Shown: positions 1 to 10,802 of the stretch, in pieces
Position numbering within the stretch: position 1 is the first letter of the stretch
Layout: the number at the start of each line of letters is the position of its first letter
Assembly: GCA_015143295.1 (NCBI GenBank)
Contig: CM026564.1
Location: 15,674,416-15,738,415, forward strand
Direction: 5' to 3'
Source of the DNA: Tetracentron sinense
Taxonomy: Eukaryota > Streptophyta > Magnoliopsida > Trochodendrales > Trochodendraceae
DNA: 64,000 bases
Program-made: the position numbers and the translations under genes
The notes under the pieces: generated by a model
What the model was told of the DNA's origin: nothing
The model's input: only the letters and a program-made list of their open reading frames with translations
Databases searched by the model: none

Positions 1-1727
1 TTGTCGGCATAGCTTTTCTGTCTATCTTGTGTGGTCTTTAACCTCTCCCGGATAAGCTTGACCCTATCCGCGGTTTGTTCAATTAACTCGGGGCCCAAAA
101 TCTTTCTTTCTCCCACTTCATCCCAATACAACGGGGATCTACAACTCCTTCCGTACAAAGCCTCGAAAGGCGTCATTTGTATGCTTTCTTGATAACTATT
201 GTTGTAAGCGAATTCCACCAAAGGTAGGTGATCTTCCCAACTTCCCTTGAAGTCTAGCATACATGCTCGGAGCATATCTTCAATAACCTGATTCACCCTC
301 TCGGTTTGCCCGTCGGTCTGTGGGTGGAAAGCTGTGCTAAAGTCTAACCGGGAGCCCATTGCACCTTGAAAACTTTTCCAAAACCTGGATGTGAATCTTG
401 GGTCTCTATCCGACACAATACTCACTGGCACCCCGTGTAATCGGACTATTTCCTTGATGTATAGCTCCGCTAACTGATTGGAGTTGAATGTAGTCCGGTA
501 CGGTAAGAAATGAGCGGACTTCGTGAGTCTATCGACAACTACCCATATAGCATCGGTCTTCCTAACCGTCTTCGGTAACCCCACGATGAAGTCCATAGAG
601 ATATGTTCCCATTTCCACTTGGGAATAGGGAGAGACTGCAAAAGACCCGCCGGTCTCAAATGCTCTGCTTTCACCTCTTGGCACACCAAACACCATGCCA
701 CATACTCCGCAACCTCCCTCTTCATGTTTCGCCACCAGAAGTGACTCTTGAGGTTCCGATACATCTTTGTCCCCCCAGGATGCACTGTATACTTAGACCG
801 GTGAGCTTCGTCCATAATCTCTCTCCGAAGGTCTGCATTGGCTGGGACACAAAGCCTTCCCTTGAATGTAATAGCACCTCGGCTAGTGAGAGAGAAGTCC
901 GTACTACCCTTGGCCACTTCCTTATCCCGGAAAGCCAACAAGTCAGTGTCTGTGGCTTGATACTCCTGGATCAAGTCTATAAGGTACGACCGAACTGTAA
1001 CATTTGCCAAAACCGGACTGCGGACAGAATCGTTCACACTGATGTCTAGATTTTCCAAATCGTCTAACAGTCTCCATTCCCGCACCAACATGTGAGCCAA
1101 CAACCCCGATGGTTTCCTACTCAGAGCGTCTGCCACCACATTTGCTTTTCCCGGGTGATATTGGATAGTGCACTCGTAGTCCTTTAAGAACTCAATCCAA
1201 CGCCGTTGTCGTAAGTTTAGCTCTTTTTGGGAAAAGAGATACTTAAGGCTCTTGTGGTCCGTGTACACATAGAACTCCACCCCGTACAAATAATGTCGCC
1301 AAATTTTAAGTGCAAACACGACCGCCGCAAGCTCCAAGTCGTGAGTGGGGTAGTTCTTTTCATGCTCTTTCAACTGCCTTGATGCATAGGCAATGACCTT
1401 CTTGTGTTGCATTAGGACACACCCGAGTCCAACATGCGAGGCATCACTGTACCCCTCATACCCAAAAGGTCCAGATGGCACAGTAAGGACAGGGGCTGTG
1501 GTGAGGCGTTTCTGCAACTCTTGGAAACTTACTTCACATCGGTCACTCCAACCGAACTTCACATTTTTCCTTGTCAAGTAGGTGAGAGGTGCAGCCAAAC
1601 TGGAGAATCCCTCCACAAATCTCCGGTAGTAGCCTGCCAATCCGAGGAAACTACGTATCTCCGTGACGCTCTTGGGCCTCTCCCAACTCATGACTGCCTC
1701 AACCTTGGCTGGATCTACAGAAATGCC
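1..1727 (-). pseudogene. pol: pol 3' part: RNase H and integrase of element L, cut by window edge
   Basis: Continues in the frame of the RT segment after an in-frame TAG and appears open to the window edge. Going downstream I see the tether/RNase H segment ([15 protein letters not shown], then a [11 protein letters not shown] block), the integrase zinc-binding region (histidines near [11 protein letters not shown], cysteines in CLVCQ), and the integrase core with aspartates in MDFIVGLPK and [10 protein letters not shown] and the glutamate in QTERVNQ. The integrase C-terminus and chromodomain lie beyond position 1. Without suppression of the TAG this part cannot be made from the genomic message. 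The aligned part of element R is almost identical. Confidence 0.9.
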
Positions 1728-2621
1728 CTAGGCCGACACCACGTGTCCAAGAAATGCGACCTTCTCTAACCAGAACTCGCACTTACTCAATTTGGCATAT
1801 AGCCTATGCTCTCTCAACATCTCCAGAGCAAGGCGGAGGTCTCGTGCGTGATCTTCCCTTGTCTGGGAATACACCAAAATGTCATCAATGAATACAATCA
1901 CGCATCGATCCAAGTAAGATCGGAACACCCGGTTCATCAAATCCATGACTGCCGCCGGTGCATTCGTCAGCCCAAAAGGCATGACAAGGAACTCGTAATG
2001 CCCATACCGAGTCCTGAAAGCCGTCTTCGGAACATCTTCCGCCTTGATCCTTAATTGATGATACCCCGATCTAAGATCAATTTTGGAGAAGAATCTCGCT
2101 CCCTTCAGTTGGTCAAACAAATCGTCTATCCTTGGCAAGGGATAACGATTCTTGATAGTTACCTTGTTCAACTGACGGTAGTCTATACACATCCTCATAG
2201 ACCCGTCCTTCTTCTTCACAAAGAGAACCGGAGCTCCCCACGGTGAGACACTTGGTTGGATGAAACCAAGTTGTTGTAACTCCTCAATCTGTTTCTTCAA
2301 TTCTTCCAGCTCTATAGGGGCCATTCTATACGGTGCCCTTGAAATTGGAGCTGTGCCCGGAGCAAGCTCTATAGCGAACTCAATCTCCCGATTCGGAGGT
2401 AACCCGGGAAGTTCCTCCGGAAACACGTCCAAGAAATCGCTCACGACCGGAATGGCCGAGGAGTTTTGTGCTTCTAGGTTTGCTATACTCAAGGCTGCGA
2501 GGCGAGCAATGTCCCTCTCTCTTAATCCTCGAAAGTGAAAAGGCTTACCCCCTTCCGGCTTGAAATTCACCATCTTCTCAAAACACGCAACATGCCCGTG
2601 ATGGTCTGACAACCAATCCAT
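1728..2621 (-). pseudogene. pol: pol: reverse transcriptase domain of element L
   Basis: About 297 codons. The N-terminal part (GMDWL-like start, [16 protein letters not shown]) is the usual linker between gypsy protease and RT. The RT fingers contain [14 protein letters not shown] and YRQLNK, and the palm contains the catalytic FIDDIL motif. The frame ends in a TAG where element 3 at 44624-49737 has a glutamate codon, so this is a GAG-to-TAG nonsense change. The frame does not match the preceding protease segment because of a small insertion near 2630. The domain is complete but sits between two lesions, so I call it a pseudogene. The same lesions occur in element R. Confidence 0.92.
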
Positions 2622-2623
2622 CC

Positions 2624-2881
2624 CTAAGATGACATCAAATCCAAGTCTTGAAAATCTAGGACGATGAGATCGGCTAACAGTTCATTCTCCCCCACTTGAA
2701 CCACACTATCCCTGAATATCTTGTCCGTATCAACTGACTTGCCGAGTGGAGTTGCAATGGTCAACTCCTGCTTTAACGGAGTAGCCTCAGTCAAAAATCC
2801 CTTTGCGAAACTAGGCGACACAAAGGAGTGAGTGGATCCTGTATCGATCAACACTCGGGCAAGACATTCGTTCACTAACAA
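2624..2881 (-). pseudogene. pol: aspartic protease of element L
   Basis: A short frame with the retropepsin active-site motif IDTGSTHSF near residues 12-20 and the typical downstream hydrophobic strands (LADLIVLDF). It lies between gag and RT as in gypsy elements. It ends early because a few extra bases near 2630 shift the frame just before the conserved LGMDWL segment, which is picked up in another frame by the following ORF. The homologous segment in element R carries the same change. The start codon is uncertain: in this lineage protease is normally translated as part of a gag-pol polyprotein. Confidence 0.85.
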
Positions 2882-3001
2882 AGCGCCTGTGCGATTAAGT
2901 GACTACTATTAGTAGATTTCAAACAACAAGCATCATACATAGGTAACCCTTAGTATAGAAACTCACAAAACAAACCATAGAAATTTTACACAAATTAAAC
3001 C

Positions 3002-4276
3002 CTAGAATTCGTGCGTACCTTGCACGACATCGTCGGATGCACGTGCGTCTCTCTCTGATAGGGCGAAAACTCGACCCTGTGTGGCTGGGCGAGGAAGCCA
3101 TGTAGACGGTGAGGCCCTCGAAGCCTGAGAAGAGCTAGGCTGAGATGTCTGCCTAACCGGGGGCCTGCTCCCTGAAGACTGAGTTGGCAATTGACGCCGG
3201 GGACAATCTCTGACCATGTGGCCTTGGTCACCACAATGGAAGCAACTTCCTGAAACTCTCTGGCATTCTCCCGCTGGATGCCTCCTCCCACAAAGAGTGC
3301 AAACATCATGCAAATAGGAGGAAGGAGCATATCCCGTAGCCCGAGTAACTGCGGGGCGAGGAGCATATGAGGTAGCCGGGCGAAATGCCGGTGGAGCAAA
3401 AGAGCGGGGAGCCTGTGGTGCTGAATACATCCTCTGTGACTGAGCCGGCCCTGCAGACTGATACAAGCTCGTCCTTGCTCTTTTCTCCCCTGAACTACTC
3501 GACTGTCCTTTTTCCATTCCTCTCCTTTTGAAGAACTCCTCGGAGTTCGACTCGGCCAATAGTGCTTTATCAACAACTTCGGAATATGTCTCATGTCTAA
3601 ACATCGAGACTCGGTCCTTGAGATAGGCCTTCAACCCCCTCTCGAATTTCCGGGCCTTCATAGCCTCGGTCGCTATCATGTGTGGAGCAAATCGAGATAG
3701 CTACGAAAATTTGGCTTCATAAGCCGCTACGGACATATTACCTTGCTCCAAGGTAATGAATTCGACTTCCATCTTTTCTTTCATCCCGACCGGAAAGTAC
3801 TTCTTGTTGAAAACCTCCAAGAATTCCTCCCAAGTCCAATCTTGACCTTGCCGGGTCAACTCTCGGATCCGAAGTGCAGACTTCCACCAATGATCGGCCT
3901 CGCCTTCAAGCATAAAGGCGGCCCATGTGACCCTTTCCACTTCAGTAGGTGCTAATACCGAGAATATCTTCTCAAGTTGCCGGATCCAACCCTCGGCAAC
4001 AAGTGGATCAATGCTTCCACAAAAAGTTGGAGGCCTCATCCTTCGAAAAGCTTCTATCCCGGCTTGGGCTCGGTTAGGAGGAGCCGGTATAAGTGCCGCA
4101 TTAGGCGGAGTGGCCGGTTGCCTTGCCGCCAACATAGCCAAAGTCTCGGCTATGGATGCGAATGCTTGGGCAAAGTCGGGTTGATCATCACCCAATGGAG
4201 CATCACCTCCATTACCCCTCGTGTTGTACCCGCGACCCCGGGTATTGCGTCTCATGATTTCTCCTGAGAACGACAA
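3002..4276 (-). pseudogene. gag: gag of element L, interrupted by one in-frame TAG
   Basis: The 5' half (4276-3701) is a retrotransposon gag capsid domain: FRRMRPPTFCGS, a WIRQLEKIF block, a tryptophan-rich WTWEEFLEVFNKKYFP block and a final AYEAKF. It stops at TAG and continues in the same frame (3679-3002) through LSRFAPHMI into the nucleocapsid, which has a CCHC zinc knuckle (CFHCGDQGHMVRDC) followed by a basic, serine/proline-rich tail. Gag would package the element RNA. It starts with ATG about 300 bp downstream of the LTR. The TAG sits at the same codon in element R, so it predates the separation of the two copies. Confidence 0.9.
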
Positions 4277-4560
4277 TACAACATGAGTCTAACTTGGATA
4301 CACAATTAGTACAAATTTCGTAATTCGCTCAATACATATTCATCAAGCATACTTAATAAGCACAACACAATTAATGCACATATGGTATAAAACACTACAT
4401 CATCCATACAATCCGTGTTCCTAGCGTAGGACTCTAAGTTTGGTTGAGATTCAACCTATTTTGACTAGGACTAACTTGTTAGTCCATACTTGGAATACAA
4501 CTAATGCCTTGTTCAATCATGGTCTCTAGTACTATGCGACCCTAGGGACTCTAATGCCTA

Positions 4561-4574
4561 GAGCTCTGATACCA
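4561..4574 (-). other. primer-binding site of element L (initiator Met tRNA)
   Basis: On the minus strand TGGTATCAGAGCTC follows the LTR end (TTACA) after three bases (GAG). This is complementary to the 3' end of plant initiator-Met tRNA, the primer used by most plant LTR retrotransposons. It fixes the inner LTR boundary at 4578. Confidence 0.93.
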
Positions 4575-4862
4575 CTCTGTAACGCCCCAAAATACCCCCT
4601 AGGAGTTTAGGGATATTTTAGGTGTCACACTGCGTACCTATCAAACCATCCTGTAATGCACAAGATAAAATACAATACTAACAACGATAATCAGAGCGCG
4701 GAAGCTAACATATATGCGGAAGCGTAAACAAATTTTCATTTCTTCTGATGATCTAAAATAGTATTCCAAGTTAACATAAAATACAAGACATGTCTAAGTC
4801 TAAGGTGGACAGGCCCACCTATCAAAATATCAAAATACACAAGACCCTCTCATACTCTCCCC

Positions 4863-5003
4863 TCAACAGTAGTCGAGGTATGGCCACGCATCGAGGTCTC
4901 GGTCCGCCTGAGACTGTAATGGAATAGCCGGCTCTCTCTCCTCTATATACTCTTCCTCGACCCAAGGCTCCGGGTCGAGGGCTCCCTCAGTACCTGCCGA
5001 CAT
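4863..5003 (-). CDS. LTR-encoded small acidic peptide, 46 aa (L copy)
   Basis: ATG at 5003 and TGA at 4863. The peptide begins MSAGTEGALDPEPW, is rich in Glu/Asp, contains PWVEEEYIEE and ends in a longer, aromatic tail (WPYLDYC). The ATG lies 10 nt downstream of a perfect hairpin. Homologous ORFs occur at 42790-42909, 44923-45042, 26270-26389 and 61109-61249. Between this 46-aa type and the 39-aa type of the other LTR family the PWVEEEY core is identical in protein while several third codon positions differ. No function is known to me. It could also be a leader ORF that regulates translation of gag. Confidence 0.5.
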   Translation of the reverse strand: MSAGTEGALDPEPWVEEEYIEEREPAIPLQSQADRDLDAWPYLDYC

Positions 5004-5290
5004 GAAAGTACGGCTGAGCATGGAATACTCAGCGAGTACAAGCTACTAGCAGACCATAACAATAATAAAACACACAATAGTAATATCATACAAGCAATAA
5101 TAGAAACATCACAAAGAAACAGTATAGGGCATGACACAATACAAGCATCTTGACGTGCGTACATGAATGCGAAAACGCCGATAAAACTCATGCTTGAAAA
5201 CCCCTGTCATGTCCCGATATGCCTCGTAGAAATCATGTATGCGTGCATGCATGAATGCATGATCATCATCTTGTAAACCTCCATCTTGTA

Positions 5291-5704
5291 ACTTGTGAGC
5301 CAGAGGCTAGCACCCGAATCTCCCTGGGCTGCCAACCTCCTTGATATGCAATGCACTTGTGAGCCAGAGGCTAGCACCCGAATCTCCCTGGGCTACCAAC
5401 CTCCTTGTTATGAAATGCACTTGTGAGCCAGAGGTTAGTACCCGAATGCCCCTGGGCTACCAACCTCCTTGTTATGAAATGCATGGTTTTCTTGTGAGCT
5501 AGAGGTTAGTACCCGAATGTCCCTGGGCTACCAACCTCCTTGACAATAGGTGATTTTTATTACTTGTTTAGTTTTCTTGTGAGCCAGAGGCTAGCACCCG
5601 AATGTCCCTAGGCTACCAACCTCCTTGACAATAGGTGTTTTAAGGGTTATCTTGTAAGCCAGAGGTTAGTACCCGAATCCTCCCTGGGCTACCAACCTCC
5701 TTGA
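5291..5704. repeat. tandem repeat inside LTR of L (six units)
   Basis: Six copies of a core of about 52 bp (starting CTTGTGAGCCAGAGG, ending CCAACCTCCTTG) separated by variable spacers, giving periods of about 64-85 bp. It occupies the part of the LTR between the 5' leader segment and the conserved hairpin. Other LTRs in the window carry unrelated tandem repeats at the matching place. In the 3' LTR of element R most of this block is deleted. Confidence 0.9.
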
Positions 5705-6651
5705 CATGCAATATTTTCTTGTTGTTTATTATATGCACATGCTCTTGAAATCACGGTTCATGCTATCATGCGTGCTCGTGTACGTGTCCATAGTGACAAT
5801 CATGATATGAACATAGGTAACATAAGTAGTTTGCATAACATTTGATCAATTTATTATTTATAAGAACGCATGCATAAAACCCATTTCTATATTCTTCATT
5901 GAAATCATTTATTCATAATTTAGGTATTTTGTCAAACATTTTCATACATTATTCCTTAGTAGTTTATCTCCTTTTTTTAAATGCATATTTTCCATTCAAT
6001 CACACAATGGTAAGTTTGTTATTTGTACTATGCCCATCCTCCATTTTCCAATCCACAACCCACACATCATACATCACACATTCGGCATCCAATCGCCGTA
6101 TCCAACCTCCATCCAAGCATTCCTACCCTTTCTTTATCTTGTTTATATTTATTATAGATGACACATTTTGCAAGGATTAAAACATACTAACAAGAATCAT
6201 ATTTCATAAGGAAAACCTAGATTTATTGCTAGGGTAAGTTAGTAGGGTGTACTAACCTTGCTCAAGGCTTGATCCTTGGTGGGAAACTTGATTGAAGCTC
6301 CAAAAGGGGTAGGGAACAACCCTTGCTTGAGGAAGACTCGAGTTGGGGAAGAAACCCATTTTAAAACATACGTGAGATGGCTGCCCTAGCTTGGAGAGTG
6401 GCTCCCACACGAGCTTGAGCCTTGAACTTGAAGCAAATCCAAGTTTGAGGACGACCAAGGATGGTCCACCCCTTTGATTTCTTCCTCAATGGAAACCATA
6501 GGTCAAAACCCTCTTCTTCTCACTCTCTAGCTCTCAAAATGTCTAAGGGTTGTGAATGAGAGCTCAAAGGGTCGAGCAAACCCTTATGGGTAAGGGTTTA
6601 ACACCCAAAAGATGAAAACGCCCTTACTGAAATTTCTGCAAAAACGCGAAG

Positions 6652-6838
6652 ACCGAGCGATCGGTGTTCATGACCGATCGATCGGTTGCCTACCGAGCGA
6701 TCGGTGTTTATGACCGATCGACCGGTCAAAAATTCACTCTCTAGAAAATTTCCCCATACAAAATTTCTGACCGTGCGATAGCTACCGATCGATCGGTTAT
6801 GGACCGATCGATCGCTGACTGGACCGAGCGATCGGTGC
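6652..6838 (-). promoter_or_regulatory. palindrome array in LTR of L (ACCGATCGATCGGT type)
   Basis: At least seven copies or near-copies of ACCGATCGATCGGT / ACCGAGCGATCGGT in two blocks (6652-6731 and 6770-6838). Between them is a spacer with the core GAAAATTTCCCCATACAAA. The array and the spacer are shared with the copia LTRs at 28422 and 38355 and with other gypsy LTRs in the window. The position, upstream of where siblings have a TATA box, suggests a promoter or enhancer role. That is inference. Confidence 0.7.
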
Positions 6839-7048
6839 TCTGTATGTCTGGACTGTTTTGACCATATCTTTTGACTCGCTCGTCGGATTTCGACGATTCA
6901 ACTTGCGTTGGATCCATCTTTCGAAAATGAACATTTCTGACATTTCGGAATTGCTGATTTCTCCCTTATTTATTAATTAGACTACAAAAACGGCCAATTA
7001 GCTACGAAGGTGCTATTCATTAAGAATGAAAAAGTCCGGGGTGCTACA

Positions 7049-10000
7049 GTCTCAATCAACTCGGTAAAATAAAAGCCCTTACTTAGCTTTTCCCCTTCTT
7101 AAAAAAATTTAAAATATCAATGTTTCCCCTTTTTTCCAAAATGCAATTTTAAAAAATCCAGCACTTAAAATTAGAAACCCAGATGCAGAAAACCACTTCA
7201 AACCAAAGATCATAAAATGAAATCTCTATCATAAAATGAAATCTATAGAGAACAACGAAGTGAATCAAAGAGATATGACCCCATTAGTCATAGTTAAAGG
7301 GGGAAAATCAAAGAGATATGACCGCCATTAGTCATAGTAAAAGAGATTGAAGTGAATACTGATAGAAGGAAAATTGACAGAACTAGAGAAGAGACTTGGT
7401 CCACCAGAATGCCGCGTTAGGATTTATTGGGAAGTACCCTCCTTCTAGAATATCGGGGAGTACTAACCCCACTCTCCTATTGAAATCTCCCATTTTGAAA
7501 TTCAAATGATAAGATATTGAGTCGGTCCTTGTGGGCACCACTAAAAAAATCCTTGCATTTTTCACGAAAATTAGGCAGGCTATCCTTGTCCTTAACAATA
7601 AATTTTAAAAAAAATTCCTTTAGTTAACATATCTACGTGAAGGGTTTTTTTTTGTTTGGATGGTAACCACACATTACGTTGAAATATAGAACAGATGGGT
7701 GATACAGTGTTATCCTGTACCACCGTATTATGTGATTAGCATTGCCATGCATGATACCTATTGGTTAGTAGCAGCATAGATTGATTGGAGAGTTGCATCA
7801 TACTACAATATCCCCTTTCAGATACCCATTCAAAGATCCTCCTTTGGGCAAAGCTTAGATCAGTAGTAGTAGTTGAGAAATATCACCCCCTACGTGAAGC
7901 TACTTGCTGTTACTTAACAAGAACGATTCCTTATCGGATTCAAATACGAAGAAGCTTCGGTAAATGTGAGCTTTGCTCGGAGAGAGAGAGAGAGATTGCA
8001 GGGCATGAGAGTTCTAAAATGACCAAATAAACTTACTTTTGTTTTGGGATATTTTGTATTTTATTAAGGGTATTTATGGAAATACAAAGATAATCTCCTC
8101 AAACGGTCGGCTTCTACGCTGTCTATATTCTAAGCTTCGTCCAAGCGTATCGAAAAATTCTCCCTCTCTGGTTTTTGAATTTGAATCCACATGTGAGTTC
8201 AAAATCTCTGTTTTAATGTCTCTCAAATTGAGTTTAGGTTTTTGTTTCTTCTGCAACTATTTTTTTTTTTTCTGTGTTGTATAGCTGAAGGAATTTGAGG
8301 GAATTCTTTCTAGGTTTTTCGTGTGTGTTTCTGTGGGATTTTCTACTTGAATTTAGGTCTATCCCATATCACCAAATCCGGCCTTTACTAATTTTGCAAT
8401 TTGAAATTCTTTTTTTCAGTTTGATCTTTGTCTTGATACGAATCTCAATTCATTTTTGTGTTTTTGAATTGAAATTTAAGAATACCCTGATTCATTTCTG
8501 CTTAAAAACCCTCATCACACCTTTCTGTGGAAATATTGAGGAACATGTATTCATTTGTATGTAAATCTATTATTAGGTATTCCTCGTGCTTACATCTTCA
8601 GATTCCACCATTATCAATTCAATGTGACATTTCTCGAATTTTCAAAAAATAATCACACCCAATGAAGCACAACATCGACTTCAATACAAAACAAAAAACT
8701 TTTTTTTCTTTTTTTTAAGAGAGAGAAAGAAATGGAAAAGGAAAGGAAAAGGGGCCTTTAGAGCGACTCGGCATCATCACAAGGTTGAGAGGGGAGCAAC
8801 TAGACGAAGAGAGAGAAAGAGAGGAAGAGAAGAAGAAAGAAAGGGACGAGCAGCAAATAAATGAGAAATTTCAGATTGAAAACTAAAGAAAAATGCATCA
8901 TGAAACCCTCAGAGAGAAACAAAAAAGTTTCAGTTTTCTCATCAACATAGGAAGTAACACAATAAGGCAAGCCTTCCGTAATAGAAGATGGGAAATAACA
9001 AAAAACCCTAACTTTGTTCAATCACATTAACACAAAAGATTGGTATATTTTGTACTAGCAAAACCCTAACATCCATTCATAAATGCAATGAACTGATATA
9101 AATATTTAGCAATAACAAGTGCAGATTACTGCTTTAGGCATTTCATTCATGGAGATTGAAGATGGAAAATGAAGAAATGGAAAACCCCAACCGACACCGA
9201 ACATTGGTCGCTTCAAATCTCTCAAACTTCCGCTCTATCTTATGAAAACAAACCCATAGAGCGAACATATCAAATAAACAAGAAAGCCAATCCGAATCTC
9301 AAGCTACAATGTCATAATCAAAAAACCAATCGAAATTCTTAAGAAAAAAAACGCTAAACAGTACTTAGTATGAGATAATCTTAAGAGGAAACAGGAACTC
9401 GTAGACATTATCAAGAGTAAATCACCATCAACAATTCATAAAAAAAAAAAACCACATCTCGACGAGATTTGCAGAGAATATTAGAGAGAAATCAAATTCT
9501 TACCGGTTGCGCAGAACCTATAGATCTGTCGGTCAATCTTGCTTCAATGGCAATAGGAATACTGGAGATCGAGATTGCGCGGCTGAAACCGAATAGACAG
9601 AATTAGGGTTTTGGGGATTGAAATTAGGGAAATATGTCGTCGTCGCTCTATCGTCGTCACTCTATCGAGAAGAAGATTAAAAAAAATGAAAAACCCCTTT
9701 TGTTGTCATCGAGATTGAAGATGGAAATTGCTTGTACAGGCTCGGGAAGAAGATTAAAAAAAATACCTCAGTTCCGACGATGTTGGACGGTCGGAGATGA
9801 CTGGCGGAGATAACAACCAAAACCCTTTGTTTTTTTTTTTTTTTTTTTTTGAAAACTAAACAAGCCGAAGGCGAAGCATGGCCAGAGAAGGTGACCGGAG
9901 CTTGGAGCACGGAGCAGGGGAGCCGGAGAAGGTGGCCGGAGCTTGGAGCTTGGAGCACGGAGCAAGGGAGCCTGAGAAGGTGGCCGGAGCAAGGGAGCCG

Positions 10001-10075
10001 GAGTAGAGAGGAAGGGAAAAAATGGAGGGAAAGAGAAGAGGGAAAGGCTCGGGACCTAAAACCCCAAATACAAGG
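7049..10075. other. AT-rich sequence without recognisable coding capacity
   Basis: No frame here resembles a known protein. On the minus strand a stretch around 9500-9650 looks like a plant 5' untranslated exon: it has an AAACCCTAA telo-box-like motif near 9605 and a good splice donor (CCG followed by GTAAGAATT, near 9503). It is followed by T-rich, intron-like sequence to about 8600. Purine-rich low complexity lies at 8700-8840 and a GA microsatellite at about 7979. Near 8040-8290 the plus strand also resembles an untranslated leader and intron. These could be gene fragments captured by the adjacent CACTA-like element, or a decayed gene. Confidence is low. Confidence 0.4.
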
Positions 10076-10357
10076 CTTTTCACGGCATTTGTTTAAAAAC
10101 GCCATAAAAGGCCCTTAACTAACGCCTTGTTTGCCTTGGCGCGAGATTTCCGGCCAAGTCTTCCGCGGCATTTTTTTTTAAAATGCCGTCACAGATTCCC
10201 CAACAACGGTATTTTTTTATAAAACGCCGTAACAAAGTCTTCCCGCCACCTAATCAACGGCGTTTATATAGAAACGCCGTGTTTTAATGCCTTTCGAAGC
10301 ATTTTTTATTAAACGCCGTTAAAAAATTGCCACTAAAGCCCTATTTTTTTGTAGTGA
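10076..10357 (-). mobile_element. end of a CACTA-like DNA transposon
   Basis: Read on the minus strand the segment begins CACTACAAAAAAATAGGGC at 10357, the classic En/Spm (CACTA) terminus. It continues with several subterminal hairpin-like units of the form AACGGCGTTT...AAACGCCGT (near 10195, 10225, 10262 and 10310), as expected for transposase-binding subterminal repeats. No transposase frame follows and I could not find a matching terminal repeat in 7049-9900, so the other end is lost, diverged or unrecognised. The GC-rich repeated segment at 9850-10070 may belong to the same element. Confidence 0.7.
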
Positions 10358-10377
10358 TTGTTTATTCAGTTTTGTAG

Positions 10378-10536
10378 CTTGTCGCTGCTGACAACACTGA
10401 GAGACAATTCCTACCTCTATTCCCAGATGTCACTTCTGCTTCTGCTGCTACTGATGGGCTAGAATCCTCCCCTGAAGACGGATTAGCACCAGAGATGATG
10501 GTGAAGAAGTTGGATGTGAGAGGAATTCTACTTTGA
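10378..10536 (+). pseudogene. possible terminal exon of a host gene
   Basis: Immediately after the CACTA end there is a T-rich tract and a good 3' splice site (TTTTGTAG, ending at 10377). From 10378 a frame of 52 codons runs to TGA at 10534 (beginning LVAADNTERQFLPLF, ending VRGILL). About 220 bp downstream is AATAAA (10754-10759) after an AT-rich 3' UTR-like stretch. This is the layout of a last exon with the CACTA element inserted in the preceding intron. I do not recognise the protein and no upstream exon is convincing, so chance remains possible. Confidence 0.3.
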
Positions 10537-10802
10537 ATAGCATCCACCAACACGGTGCGAGGACCTCAGACCTTATGTTCAAGGCTGCATTTGTCAGGTC
10601 TAGCATTTTGTTGGAGCTAACAACATACTCTCAAGATACTGTTTGTTTAAATCAGTAGCTTGTTGAAGCTCATAACATATTCTCGAGATACTGCTTGTTT
10701 AACTCGAGTGAGTTCTCCAATTTATGTGGAGTTCCCTCATTTTGTTATCCATGAATAAAAGACTTTATATTTTTTTTTGTCTTGTACTCCTCTTTTTTTT
10801 TT

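Larger units (their letters stand above)
1..7048 (-). mobile_element. Tekay-type Ty3/gypsy retrotransposon (element L), 3' end outside window
   Basis: Reading on the minus strand the order is 5' LTR (7048-4578), primer-binding site, gag, protease, reverse transcriptase, RNase H and integrase, running off the left window edge. This is the Ty3/gypsy order. The chromodomain end lies outside the window, but the close relative R at 52805-61533 has a Tekay/Del-type C-terminus, so I place L in that lineage. The element is defective: there is an in-frame TAG in gag (about 3702), a frameshift between protease and reverse transcriptase (about 2630) and an in-frame TAG at the RT/RNase H boundary (about 1729). 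All three lesions recur in R. The 5 bp next to the 5' LTR are GTCTC (7049-7053). Confidence 0.93.
4578..7048 (-). repeat. 5' LTR of element L, 2471 bp
   Basis: In element orientation it begins TGTAGCACCCCGG at 7048 and ends GGGGCGTTACA at 4578, so it has TG...CA ends and is followed by the primer-binding site. The same ends bound the 3' LTR of element R. From 5' to 3' it holds a palindrome array (6838-6652), a tandem repeat block (5704-5291), a 21-nt hairpin (5033-5013) and a 46-codon ORF (5003-4863). The TATA box seen in sibling LTRs is degenerate here: the matching stretch near 6590 reads like ACCCTTACCCATAAG. Confidence 0.95.

Noticed and set aside
5291..5704. Regularly spaced repeats as a CRISPR array
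   Set aside because: This is plant nuclear DNA, and the repeats are imperfect LTR-internal tandem repeats with variable spacers inside a retrotransposon LTR.
7540..7560. CACTAAAAAAATCC as the second end of the CACTA transposon
   Set aside because: It matches the terminus at 10357 only over a short A-rich stretch, and no subterminal repeats follow.
9677..10118. Overlapping open frames on both strands in the GC-rich repeat near 9850-10070
   Set aside because: They arise from a short imperfect repeat (GGAGCTTGGAGCACGGAGCA type) that is open in several frames, with no protein-like features.
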